Source: Hyphomicrobiales bacterium (GTDB taxonomy: Bacteria; Pseudomonadota; Alphaproteobacteria; Rhizobiales; Rhizobiaceae). Taken from it: a stretch of DNA of 64,000 nt. The notes beneath the pieces are model-generated. The model was not told the DNA's origin and did no database searches. It saw nothing but the letters and a program-made list of their open reading frames with translations. Below are positions 44,574-53,111 of the stretch, in pieces. The stretch covers positions 186,001 through 250,000 of the forward strand of contig UICE01000004.1 of the NCBI GenBank assembly GCA_900471815.1, read 5' to 3'. The position numbers were made by a program, and so were the translations under genes. Position 1 is the first letter of the stretch. The number at the start of each line of letters is the position of its first letter.

Positions 44574-45010
44574 CGATCAACACTCGCGAAGATATCAAGC
44601 TTTCTAACGCGCAGATTGCTTGGCGTGCTGCACAGGACATTGCAAACGATGCCTATGTGAATCTTGGGATAGGTTTTCCTGAAATGGTGGCTCGCTATCA
44701 GCCTCCAGGCCGTCAAGCAATCTTCCACACAGAAAACGGTATTCTGAATTTTGGTGAGCCACCAGCAGTAGGCCAGGAAGACTGGGATCTTATCAATGCA
44801 GGCAGGAGAGCAGTAACGCTGAAGCCGGGTGCGGCTTTTTTCCATCATGCAGACAGTTTCGCAATGGTGCGCGGCGGTCATCTGGATGTTGCCATTCTCG
44901 GAGCTTATCAAATTGCAGAGAACGGTGATTTGGCTAACTGGCGGGTTGGCTCAAAGAGCGTTCCGGCCGTTGGTGGGGCTATATTGGAAACTTCGTCGGT
45001 GTTCGGTTGA
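44570..45010 (+). pseudogene. CoA-transferase subunit B, 3' truncated
   Basis: A 146-residue frame beginning like ScoB/PcaJ: V-N-L-G-I-G-F-P, then H-T-E-N-G-I-L with the catalytic Glu and G-H-L-D-V-A-I-L-G-A-Y-Q. It breaks at P-A-V-G-G-A, about 70 residues before the normal end, and runs into unrelated sequence. The catalytic Glu is kept but the C-terminal part and the A subunit are lost, so function is unlikely. Confidence 0.8.
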
Positions 45011-45495
45011 TGGACACAATCAGCTTATCTGAAGATAGCCAACAAGTAGGTGGAGCTACATTCCAACAGGATGGCAACTTCGACCGATCTCGACAGAAAA
45101 TTGAAGATCACATCGCCATGTGTCTTGCAGGCAGCGCAGCGGAAGAAATCAGCTACGGGGCCAGAAGCCCGGGATCTGGTGGAACTGATGGCTCCGATCT
45201 TCAGCGGGCTACCATTCTGAGCCTTAAACTTGAAGCGTCGTACGGTCTTGGCGGTGGGCTGTCCTATCGCGCTTCAACGGACGAGGCCGAATTGCTGAAT
45301 GTACTGTCGACCGATACCGATCTTAGAGCGAGAGTAGATCGCACATTAGCGAAGCAATTCCTTAGAGCTGAAACAATCCTGCAGAAACGCATTGATGCTT
45401 TGGAAAGTCTGGCGGCGGCGCTGTTGGAGAAACTCAAACTCTCCCCCCACGACGTAGCTGATATTTTGAAACCACATTTTAAGGTGAACCGATGA
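45007..45495 (+). pseudogene. FtsH-like M41 peptidase, C-terminal fragment
   Basis: A 162-residue frame matching the C-terminal part of plasmid- and island-type AAA+ M41 peptidases: Q-V-G-G-A-T-F, H-I-A-M-C-L-A-G-S-A-A-E-E-I and G-G-T-D-G-S-D-L-Q-R-A-T. The whole AAA ATPase domain and the H-E-x-x-H zinc site are absent. The 4-base overlap with the preceding fragment is coincidental, since the two are unrelated genes joined by deletion. Confidence 0.75.
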
Positions 45496-45753
45496 CAAGC
45501 ACATTGATAAGTCCGCATCGGCATCGTTGGCTCTCTGACCTCCGAATACAATAATTCCAGCAAGGAACGTTCAACATCAATTAAAACCTGTACCCGCTGC
45601 AAAAACGCACGGGCGGAGAAAAATCGTGAATGAGAAATATTGTAGCGGAAGATCCTCAAGCGTTGGCCTGGGGATTGATGACCGGGAGACTATTTTCTGT
45701 CCTGCCGCGGGGCGTACAGCAATGACAAACATCTCTGAGAGAAGAGCAAACTG

Positions 45754-46092
45754 ATGACGAACAATCTTACCGATCCGGAATTGAAAGAACTCGACCTCGC
45801 CATCGGACTTTTGTGGAACCTCTTGAGAGATCTCAAGGATATTCGGCAAAGCGGAGGACCGAGTGATGCCGAATTGGCAAACGCGCCGCTTTTAGATAAT
45901 TGGGTGCCAGCAAAAAGACTGGAATCCTGTCTGTCCGGAAACTTTGATGGCCACCCAATTATCAGAAAGGGCAATTTTGGAATCACGAGCCAATTATGGT
46001 TTGTCGATTCCCGCTTCCGGTTTGCGCGTACGCTCTCGCGATACTACCGACTGGGTGCTCCAGCTGACTTAAAGGATAAAAGAATCCATTAA
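45754..46092 (+). CDS. DUF6634-like small protein
   Basis: A 112-residue protein resembling small Hyphomicrobiales proteins annotated as DUF6634: A-P-L-L-D-N-W near residue 45, G-H-P-x-I and the ending A-R-T-L-S-R-Y-Y-R-L-G. Function is unknown for the family. An AGAGAAGAG stretch lies upstream of the ATG. It is flanked by fragments and hypothetical genes and appears intact. Confidence 0.6.
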   Translation: MTNNLTDPELKELDLAIGLLWNLLRDLKDIRQSGGPSDAELANAPLLDNWVPAKRLESCLSGNFDGHPIIRKGNFGITSQLWFVDSRFRFARTLSRYYRLGAPADLKDKRIH

Positions 46093-46108
46093 ATGCATAG
46101 CTTAGGTA

Positions 46109-46372
46109 TCAATTGCCGAATCCTTCATCTGAACCTAATGGTCCACCCTTGATCAAAAAATCTTTAGCGGATTTTTTTGGATCGATGACCTGAGCGGTCA
46201 CCTTAAAGCGGCGACCGTCACCTAGCTCAACGATTTGATCATCATTGTTCGCAGCGGCAAGGATCATTTCCTCGAAAGCTTCTTTAGGCAGGTCGGTTGG
46301 CCATATTTTTGTGAACACGAAATCACATTTCTCTGTAGGTTCAAGAACTGAATCCTTTAAAATAATATGCAC
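46109..46372 (-). CDS. Unrecognised small protein
   Basis: An 87-residue acidic ORF, convergent with the DUF6634-like gene (16 bases apart). It contains E-E-M-I-L-A-A-A-N-N-D-D-Q and a short beta-like segment R-R-F-K-V-T-A-Q-V. No family is recognised and no strong ribosome site is seen. It may be real because the composition is protein-like. Confidence 0.45.
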   Translation of the reverse strand: MHIILKDSVLEPTEKCDFVFTKIWPTDLPKEAFEEMILAAANNDDQIVELGDGRRFKVTAQVIDPKKSAKDFLIKGGPLGSDEGFGN

Positions 46373-46414
46373 GAAACTGTTCTTTCGGAAAGGAATTTCT
46401 GTTGGGACGCCAGA

Positions 46415-46826
46415 TTATTCATGGCTGCGTTTTCGTACGACAGATACTTGTCGATTTGAAGGTTTCCGCGAATATTCGGCGATCTGTGCATTATCATATA
46501 GGACAATTGCAGAATCTAACGCGGTCGAAACTATGATTGGGTAGTCCTGATTATCACGCATCCCACATGCGCAATTCCCGCCAATCCAACGGATCTTTCT
46601 CAACCAGCAACCCTGCTACACTCGCCCATTCCATTGGCGACCACGCTGTGGCCAACTCCTTTTCGTTGTCGATCGACGAAAGTTGGAGGTTGATGGAGCC
46701 GAAAACCAAAGTAGCCATTGCCGCTATCGGCCCCTTTGCAAGGATAGGGCTCAGAGAAATCGACTTTGGAAGATCTTGCCGAATTGTCGAAGAAACGGGG
46801 ACTAACCAAGGCGCTCGCGGATCCAA
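46415..46826 (-). pseudogene. Possible frameshifted hypothetical gene
   Basis: Two reverse-strand frames meet near 46560. The first ends L-L-V-E-K-D-P-L-D-W-R-E-L-R-M-W-D-A, the second continues D-N-Q-D-Y-P-I-I-V-S-T-A-L-D-S-A. Joined, they would make one protein of about 135 residues. The evidence is only the protein-like composition of both parts; no family is recognised. Confidence 0.3.
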
Positions 46827-46867
46827 GTCGCCTTCGCTCTCACTCCCGCCACGTCTCAGACGGCGTA

Positions 46868-47260
46868 TCAGCCCAACATTGACTTAAGCCAGCGCCAAAC
46901 GCGCGCCCACCACCGATCTGGATAGAGCACAGCGTAGTGATGTTCGCGCCGACGTTCCTCGGCCGCGCGACCGGCGGCAATTTGCTCGTGGCTCCACTTG
47001 GTGGACCATTTAATTTCGCCCCGATCAATCCAGTAGTGCGACTTGCAGGGGAGTTGCCAATTGCCGATCGACGGCTGCAGCGACGGTCCCTCGGCGTAAT
47101 GAGTGAATCGCCACTCGGTCGGCCCCAAGGGTGTTCTTACCTTCGACCTGCACCCACATGCGCACAGGTGCGCAGCAGTCTCAAACTCTTCCGACACGTA
47201 GAGAACGCCCGGCTCGAGCCGGGCTGGCATCGTCCGCACCTGTTCTAGCTCAATCCTCAT
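46868..47260 (-). CDS. DUF6527 protein of a ubiquitin-like system
   Basis: A 130-residue protein matching DUF6527. Its conserved core has H-L-C-A-C-G-C near residue 38, T-P-L-G-P-T-E-W, P-S-I-G-N-W and P-C-K-S-H-Y-W-I-D. The cluster of Cys and His suggests a zinc site, and the late Cys-x2-His could be catalytic; neither is proven. I know this family from loci that encode ubiquitin-like and E1-like proteins. Its ATG overlaps the end of the ThiF gene by 11 bases, so it is the last gene of that operon. A tryptophan-rich tail (R-W-W-A-R-V-W-R-W-L) could bind a membrane or partner. Confidence 0.8.
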   Translation of the reverse strand: MRIELEQVRTMPARLEPGVLYVSEEFETAAHLCACGCRSKVRTPLGPTEWRFTHYAEGPSLQPSIGNWQLPCKSHYWIDRGEIKWSTKWSHEQIAAGRAAEERRREHHYAVLYPDRWWARVWRWLKSMLG

Positions 47261-48443
47261 TATACGTGTCCCCGGTGATGCTGAGGTCATCGATTCCGAA
47301 CAACATGTGTCGATACCCCTCGGTGTCGCGGTACAGCCCACGCACCTGCTTGTAGCGAATCACGGCGAGGCAGGCATTGAGCGCGTTTAGTTCTCCGATC
47401 TGGATGTTGGAGCGGTAGATGTCGTCGGCCGAGTCGGACAAGTCGGCGAGCTTTCTATCACGCATCGCCGCCCCCTCGTCGCCGGGATAATAGGTAGTGC
47501 GCAGCATCCCGCCGATTTGGCTGTGCTTACGGTTAAGGCCCATGCCAACATCGATGAAAGGAATGTTGTGGGAGATCAGGACATTAAAGATCGCAGCGCG
47601 CGAGGACCCCTTGTCGACACAAACGAAGGCGAAGGTGACGCCGGCTAACCGGTCAGCGGTGGCCTCATCGATGAAAGTGGCTTCCACAGTCAATCCCTGT
47701 CGGAAGTTATCATAGCGGTCGCCATAGACGGTGGCTTTAGCGGTTCCAAGTTCCTTCTTCATGAAACGACCCGGCGAGCGAAAGGCGGTGTGGACGTGGT
47801 AGGTGTCGCCATCGAACGCGCGGATATTAGGTACTGGGGACTTGACAAGAAGGTCGAGGAGATAGGCGCCGGTGCCGCCAAGCCCGATAACGGCAGCCGT
47901 CTCACCGGCGAATCCAGCGTTTAGGTCGCCAATCTGCGCGCGGGACGTGAGGGTGTCCTGCAGCCTAAAAATTGAATCAGGTTCGAAGGTTTCGTCCACC
48001 CGATAGGTAAAAGGGGTTGCTGTGGGGTGTCGTTCGATCGCAGGCCCCGAGATAATTGACACGTAGCTCTCAATCTTAGCGTAGAAATCGGGGAAGCTGC
48101 CTTGGGGCATCGGCTTGTTTGAGAAGGAGCGCTGCACGACAACGTCGGCGCACACCTCGCTCAATTGGATCGTCATCTCGCCACCGCCGAGGTTGAGGAT
48201 TGGAGAGCCGTTAAGCTGATGGGGATGGTCGCCCGCGAAGTAGATCTGGTGGTCATCCTGCTGGACGTGCTCCTCGTCAATGAACACAAGCTTGGCGACC
48301 ATAGAGCCGCTCTGTAGCGCGCCGTGTCGATCGAGGTAGGGGATGTCGCGCACGACGAGGCAGTTGCTGTCGAACGCGACCGCATAGCCGCTCTCTACGA
48401 GCCGGCCGAGGTCGGGGTTACGACTGACCAGTTTCTGAAACAT
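47250..48443 (-). CDS. E1-like ThiF adenylyltransferase with N-terminal DUF6791-like domain
   Basis: A 397-residue protein. Residues 1-165 resemble the DUF6791 extension seen in ubiquitin-like loci (D-I-P-Y-L-D near 33, Y-F-A-G-D-H-P-H near 68). Residues 180-397 are a ThiF/E1 Rossmann domain: nucleotide loop V-I-G-L-G-G-T-G-A at 185-193, acidic D211-G-D213, and F-V-C275-V-D, where the Cys is a candidate thioester site. It probably adenylates the C-terminus of the small protein at 48418-48675, whose gene overlaps it by 26 bases. No separate E2 or JAB peptidase is recognisable in the operon. Confidence 0.85.
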   Translation of the reverse strand: MFQKLVSRNPDLGRLVESGYAVAFDSNCLVVRDIPYLDRHGALQSGSMVAKLVFIDEEHVQQDDHQIYFAGDHPHQLNGSPILNLGGGEMTIQLSEVCADVVVQRSFSNKPMPQGSFPDFYAKIESYVSIISGPAIERHPTATPFTYRVDETFEPDSIFRLQDTLTSRAQIGDLNAGFAGETAAVIGLGGTGAYLLDLLVKSPVPNIRAFDGDTYHVHTAFRSPGRFMKKELGTAKATVYGDRYDNFRQGLTVEATFIDEATADRLAGVTFAFVCVDKGSSRAAIFNVLISHNIPFIDVGMGLNRKHSQIGGMLRTTYYPGDEGAAMRDRKLADLSDSADDIYRSNIQIGELNALNACLAVIRYKQVRGLYRDTEGYRHMLFGIDDLSITGDTYNED

Positions 48444-48675
48444 TGAAGATCATCCCTTTTTTGACCTTGACCGAGGCGCCCGGCGCAAGCGTGCCTTCCG
48501 GCTTATTGCCTTGGCCGCGCTTATAACGCACAGAGTAAGTGACCTCGGGGTGCTGGGCGTAGTCCGGCACCTCAAGCGTTACCACTTCAGCATAGCTGAT
48601 ATCGCCCTTGGGCCATTCATGTTCGGTGCCCTCGACTATGATCGTAACCGTCTTATTCAGCTTGTCGTTTGCCAT
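48418..48675 (-). CDS. Ubiquitin-like protein (multiubiquitin-domain family, single domain)
   Basis: An 85-residue beta-grasp protein of the bacterial multiubiquitin family. The signature reads V-E-G-T-E-H-E-W-P-K-G-D-I-S-Y, then V-V-T-L, Y-S-V-R-Y and the terminal block V-K-K-G-M-I-F-N-V. Many relatives carry tandem copies; this one has a single domain. The C-terminus is S-E-T-G-Q-S, with no Gly-Gly. AGGAG precedes the ATG at 48675; a longer frame to 48744 has no such site. It lies between the nuclease-helicase and its likely E1, all in one direction. Confidence 0.85.
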   Translation of the reverse strand: MANDKLNKTVTIIVEGTEHEWPKGDISYAEVVTLEVPDYAQHPEVTYSVRYKRGQGNKPEGTLAPGASVKVKKGMIFNVSETGQS

Positions 48676-48724
48676 CTTCGCGAAACTCCTTATTTCCATA
48701 TAAGCAGGTTCGCACGCGAGGGCG

Positions 48725-51700
48725 TCAGAAGCTGTCACCCCCATATTCCCGCAGCATGCAAAGTGCGTTTACCAGCGACATCTCCTCGATCGTCCGGCAG
48801 GGCGTCTCGAGAAGCAGCGGGCTGGCAAATACCATCGCTGCGACCTGAGCTCGCGAAACGGCCACGTTGATTCGGTTCAGCGAGAATAGGAAGGAGAGGT
48901 CGCGCGGCAGATCCTCGCCGCTCGAGGTCGTCATCGACACAAGGCAGATCGGTGCCTCCTGGCCTTGGAAGCGGTCGACCGTGCCGACCCGCACTGCGTT
49001 CGGAAGCGCAATACGAAGCGCATTCACCTGCGCGTTGTATGGAGCGACGACGAGGATGTCGGTGCTTCCTACGACGCGCTCGCGACCGTCGCGGTCACGG
49101 TAGGTAGCGCCCTCGACTTCCACGATGCGGGCCGCGATGGCCTGGACTTCTTCTGGACTCACTTGAGAGCGGTCGAAATGTGCGACGGCACGCATGCCAG
49201 CGCCCACGAGATCAGCGCCAGTACAGGATACGAGCGTCTGAGCGCCTGCCGCGTCGTCACTGCCGAGCCGACCCTCGTAGACAGCCGTCGAGATGAAGCC
49301 GGAGACTCGCGGGTGCATGCGTCGGCTGACGGGAATGAAGACGCCGCGGTCGGACGGCACCACGCGGTGCCCATCGATTAAGTACTCTAGACAAGAACGC
49401 CCACTGTCTCCGGGATGGCTACCCTGCAGCGGCTGGGGCAGTTGCATGGGATCACCCACCAGCACGATGTTGCGGGCCGAACGTGCCATGGCGAGGATGT
49501 TGGCAATTGAAACTTGGCCGGCCTCGTCGACTACCAGATAGTCAAATGCTGCTTCGTTGTATCGGGCGAAGTGCCACGCAGTCGCGCCGACAACGTGCGC
49601 CGAAGCGATTTCGGGCGCGTCATTGTCGGTTACAAAGACAATGCCAGGATGAGCGTCGTCGTCGCCGTCATCGGATGCCTTCTGGACTAGGCGGCAATTC
49701 ACCCCCTGCGCCCTCGCGCCCTCGGCGACCGCCTCAAGCAAATTGCCGATCGCCTTGTGGCTGTTCGAGGACACTGCGACACGCTCGCCCGCCTGGATGA
49801 GGTCCACGATCGAGAGCGCACTAACGTACGTCTTGCCGGTGCCCGGCGGGCCTTGGATTATCAGCGTAGAGTCGGCCATTGCAGCGATTGCGCGGCTCGC
49901 ATCGGCGGGAAGGTCGCCGTCGGCTGAAATCACGCCGGCGGGCCGAAGGCCATCTATGAATCGGGGCGGAGAGCGGGTGAGCATGTCCTCGACGGCAGGG
50001 AAGCGACCGCTGTTCGCGATGATTTCCTCGGTTATCGCCGCGATAGCGTCTTTCAGGACGTTGTTGCGGAGAGGCCTCGGCGGCAGGAGATCGAGGCGAT
50101 CGGGCAGGGGGCCCTTCGCTGTCGAGCGGCGTAACACCAGCGTGTTCGCATCGTGGTCGATCGATCGCAGGTTGGCGTCCTCGGGCATCGCCGCCGGCTT
50201 CAAACATGGGCTCTTGCCAGCACGCAGCTTCGTCTCTTGTTGCGGGAACCTATATGTCCGCTCGAAAGACTGCCTCGTGACCTGCACCGGCTCACTTATA
50301 GCCTCTAAGCCTTGGATGCATTCGAGGTCGTCGAGCAGATCCTCGCTCTCCTGCGCGAGGCGGTCGAAGATCGCCCAATAGGTCGGCTTGTCCTCGCGCT
50401 TGTGGAACTGGCTGAGGTCAAGCAGCAGATCGGCCACACGATCGCCGAGCCGCTCGCGCACCGGCTGGAGTTTGGCGCGTAGGACCGCGATCTCGTCGTC
50501 CTCCGCATCAATGTTTGAGAGTGATCCGCCTTCGGGGATTTCGCCAAGGACCGGCCAAACCGTTCCCGCCGGGCGGACATCCCGGACAAGCCAGTCTCGG
50601 AGCAGCTGAGTCGAGATGCAGTCGGTTCGGTTGTAGTCGTAAATCTCATCAAGCAGGCGCTGCTCGCCGGTGTGGCGCCACTCTTCGTAGAAGACGACGC
50701 TGCCCCCTGCGGTCGCGACGTCACCCGCACGCTTGTTCATGTAAAAGACCTCGAGATCCTTGATAGAGTAGCCCTTCTCCGATGCAACCATGGCGCCGGA
50801 GACGACTCTAAACAAGTCGACGAAGCGCTGCTCGCGCTGGAGCTGATCCATCGCCGCCTCGCCGGTACGATGTTGCGCGGTCAGTCGTCGGAGTGCCGCG
50901 ACCTCGTAGTTGGCGTAATGGAATATATGGGCGTTCGGGTATCGCCGCATGCGGTCAACGAGGAAGGCCAGCAGGTCAGCCACGCAGTGACCCTCGTCCT
51001 CGCGGGTGTGGGCCCAAAAGGCGCGAAACGCCCACTCGCCATTCTCGCGGTACCACACGCCGTGAAGGTATTCGAGCCCACCAGGAAAGTACGGATCGCC
51101 CTCAATGTCGTAGAACATGTCCCCTTCATCAGGCGTCGGCAGCAGGCCAAAGCCTTTTCCAGGTTCAGCCGCTCGGAGCTCGAAGGACGGCAGCCCGCCG
51201 CTGCGGCGAGCCGACTGCAGGCGAGCCTGAGAGACCAACTTGCGTTGAGTTTCGACTGCCATTTTCGGCACCCGATCGTCCCGTGTGGCAAGATTGGCCA
51301 TAGTGATGATGCCGACCGCCTCGAGCTTCTGCCGTTGAGACCGGGTGATGCCGGCGACCTGCGTCAGGCTGTCCTCTGCATCCCACTGCTCGGCACAGTG
51401 ATCGCTCCAGCGGCAGAGGGTGCATGCCGACACGGGTTCAGGCCGGGTCTTGGGGCGTTCGATGAGGAACACCTCCAGCATTCGCCGCGCGTGCCGAGCA
51501 TAGGACGATACTTCGGAAAGTCGAACGGTGAAGCGGCTACCGTCGCCCAACTGGAGATGGGCCGCCTCGGGCGCGACACCCTGTGTCTTGGCGATGAGAT
51601 CGCTGTACAGGCAGAGCTGCAGGACGTGCTTCGGGTCGGGCTTCCGCTTCAGCTTAGTGTCGACGACCTCATACGACCAGGCACCAAGGTCGGATGGACG

Positions 51701-52060
51701 CTCTACGCGTTCGAGGAAGTCGCTGTAGCCTCCCCATGCGCCGTCGAGCAGTGCACCTTGAAAAATGATGTCAGGTCCAGCTTTCATCGCCTCGAGCGTT
51801 AGGCGCACCGACTCCTCAAGCGAAATGTTATCTTTCGGGATCTCGATAACGTTGCGGCCGTCCGCCTTCAGCTTCTCCAGGAACGCGAGTTCGTGCTCGT
51901 CGCCCTGCTTTTGAAGCAGTTTGGCCTCGGCCCCGTCCTCACCGGGATGGAGGTCGCCAACCTCAATCAGACGTAAGTCCAGAGCCGTCGCATGGCGGCA
52001 ACCTTTGAACCGCATGAGGTCCGACGCACTTAGCCGTAACACGTCCCGAATTAATCGCAT
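48725..52060 (-). CDS. TM0106-type RecB-like nuclease / exonuclease / SF1 helicase
   Basis: A 1111-residue protein with three enzyme modules. Residues 1-225 form a RecB/Cas4-like nuclease: D114, D134-T-K136 and Q149 for catalysis, with C21 and C213-x2-C216-x5-C222 as probable Fe-S cluster ligands. The middle region (about 300-500) looks like an RNase-H-fold 3'-5' exonuclease (Y-D-I-E-G-D, later Y-N-R-T-D). The rest is an SF1 helicase with Walker A G-P-P-G-T-G-K-T, Walker B V-V-D-E-A-G-Q and the late D-R-F-Q-G-Q-E and S-R-A-Q motifs. It is 49 bases upstream of the ubiquitin-like gene. The ATG at 52060 follows AAAAGGGGA. A DNA-processing effector of the same system is likely. Confidence 0.88.
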   Translation of the reverse strand: MRLIRDVLRLSASDLMRFKGCRHATALDLRLIEVGDLHPGEDGAEAKLLQKQGDEHELAFLEKLKADGRNVIEIPKDNISLEESVRLTLEAMKAGPDIIFQGALLDGAWGGYSDFLERVERPSDLGAWSYEVVDTKLKRKPDPKHVLQLCLYSDLIAKTQGVAPEAAHLQLGDGSRFTVRLSEVSSYARHARRMLEVFLIERPKTRPEPVSACTLCRWSDHCAEQWDAEDSLTQVAGITRSQRQKLEAVGIITMANLATRDDRVPKMAVETQRKLVSQARLQSARRSGGLPSFELRAAEPGKGFGLLPTPDEGDMFYDIEGDPYFPGGLEYLHGVWYRENGEWAFRAFWAHTREDEGHCVADLLAFLVDRMRRYPNAHIFHYANYEVAALRRLTAQHRTGEAAMDQLQREQRFVDLFRVVSGAMVASEKGYSIKDLEVFYMNKRAGDVATAGGSVVFYEEWRHTGEQRLLDEIYDYNRTDCISTQLLRDWLVRDVRPAGTVWPVLGEIPEGGSLSNIDAEDDEIAVLRAKLQPVRERLGDRVADLLLDLSQFHKREDKPTYWAIFDRLAQESEDLLDDLECIQGLEAISEPVQVTRQSFERTYRFPQQETKLRAGKSPCLKPAAMPEDANLRSIDHDANTLVLRRSTAKGPLPDRLDLLPPRPLRNNVLKDAIAAITEEIIANSGRFPAVEDMLTRSPPRFIDGLRPAGVISADGDLPADASRAIAAMADSTLIIQGPPGTGKTYVSALSIVDLIQAGERVAVSSNSHKAIGNLLEAVAEGARAQGVNCRLVQKASDDGDDDAHPGIVFVTDNDAPEIASAHVVGATAWHFARYNEAAFDYLVVDEAGQVSIANILAMARSARNIVLVGDPMQLPQPLQGSHPGDSGRSCLEYLIDGHRVVPSDRGVFIPVSRRMHPRVSGFISTAVYEGRLGSDDAAGAQTLVSCTGADLVGAGMRAVAHFDRSQVSPEEVQAIAARIVEVEGATYRDRDGRERVVGSTDILVVAPYNAQVNALRIALPNAVRVGTVDRFQGQEAPICLVSMTTSSGEDLPRDLSFLFSLNRINVAVSRAQVAAMVFASPLLLETPCRTIEEMSLVNALCMLREYGGDSF

Positions 52061-52069
52061 GCGCAATCC

Positions 52070-52095
52070 CCTTTTCTACGCTATAGCAGAAAAGG
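52070..52095. promoter_or_regulatory. Inverted repeat CCTTTTCT-N10-AGAAAAGG, probable WYL operator
   Basis: A perfect 8-bp inverted repeat lies in the 61-base gap between the divergent nuclease-helicase and WYL genes. Its left arm overlaps the ribosome site of the nuclease-helicase. GCTATAGC lies inside the spacer and can serve as a -10 box. A WYL dimer bound here would block both directions. Confidence 0.65.
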
Positions 52096-52121
52096 ACGAC
52101 AAAAGCTGTCATGGTGGTTTT

Positions 52122-53111
52122 ATGTCTTTCGCGAAGGCCCAGGAGCTTCTCAAACTGGCGATGATGGCGACCCGCCGAAGCGGAGTGTCGCTCGAGGAAA
52201 TCATTGAAGAGTTCGGCTGCGTGCGCCGATCGGCGCAGCGCATGACGGTAGCATTGGAGGCGGCATTCCCTCAGACGCAGTCTGATGACGGCGATGATCG
52301 CAAGCGCCGCTGGCGCATCCCGGCGCGTGCGATCGCACCGCTCCTCACCCCTTCGGCGGAGGAGCTCGCTGCTCTAAGTACAGCGATCAATGAACTGGAT
52401 GCCGCTGGAATGAAGCCTGAGGCAGGTACGGTCCGCGAACTCGAGCGTAAGGTCCGGGCTCTAGTCCGGCCCGAGGCCGAGCTCAGGCTAGCGGTCGACG
52501 AGGAGGCGCTACTCGAAGCCTTAGGGCATGCGGCTCGACCGGGGCCGCGCCCTGCCGTCAGCGGGGACGTCGATGCTGCGATATCCAAGGCGCTCAAGGG
52601 ACCGTTCCTGCTGCGGATATCCTACCGTAAGCGCAAGCAGGACATTCCGAGCGAACGGGTGATCGCGCCACACGGTCTTCTTCTAGGCGTGCGTCGCTAT
52701 TTAGTCGCGCGGGATACGATGAAGGTTGGTGCACCACTGCAGCACTACCGCGTCGAGGAGATCCACTCGGCCGAAGTACTCGACGAGAGCTTTGATCTCG
52801 ATGCTGACTTCAACATTCGCACTCATGCGGAGAAGGGATTCGGGTCATACGAGAGCGCATCAGAGTACGGCGACGTCATATGGCGGTTCTCGCCGGACGC
52901 CGCACCGCACGCGCGTCGGTTTGTATTCCATCCTACACAGACCATTGAGGAGGAGCCGGATGGCTCACTGCTTGTCCGCTTCAAGGCATCCGGCCACCTC
53001 GAGATGTGCTGGCACCTCTACTCTTGGGGCAAGTCGGTAGAAGTGCTCCAACCCGCGCGTCTGCGCGAGATGGTGAATGGACATCAGCGTAAATTCGACG
53101 CGCTACCTTAA
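52122..53111 (+). CDS. WYL-domain transcriptional regulator (BrxR/CapW-like)
   Basis: A 329-residue regulator. The N-terminal winged helix has E-I-I-E-E-F-G-C-V-R-R-S-A-Q-R. The WYL domain is at about 180-260 (I-S-Y-R-K-R, then P-H-G-L-L-L-G-V-R-R-Y-L-V-A-R), followed by a C-terminal WCX extension. Known members near phage-defence genes (BrxR, CapW) repress them until infection. It is divergent from the nuclease-helicase operon, so this is the expected target. The start at 52122 is the first with a plausible GGTGG site. Confidence 0.88.
   Translation: MSFAKAQELLKLAMMATRRSGVSLEEIIEEFGCVRRSAQRMTVALEAAFPQTQSDDGDDRKRRWRIPARAIAPLLTPSAEELAALSTAINELDAAGMKPEAGTVRELERKVRALVRPEAELRLAVDEEALLEALGHAARPGPRPAVSGDVDAAISKALKGPFLLRISYRKRKQDIPSERVIAPHGLLLGVRRYLVARDTMKVGAPLQHYRVEEIHSAEVLDESFDLDADFNIRTHAEKGFGSYESASEYGDVIWRFSPDAAPHARRFVFHPTQTIEEEPDGSLLVRFKASGHLEMCWHLYSWGKSVEVLQPARLREMVNGHQRKFDALP

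Noticed and set aside
49743-51802. Long plus-strand frames inside the nuclease-helicase gene
   Set aside because: They are antisense shadows of a GC-rich gene with clear motifs on the other strand.
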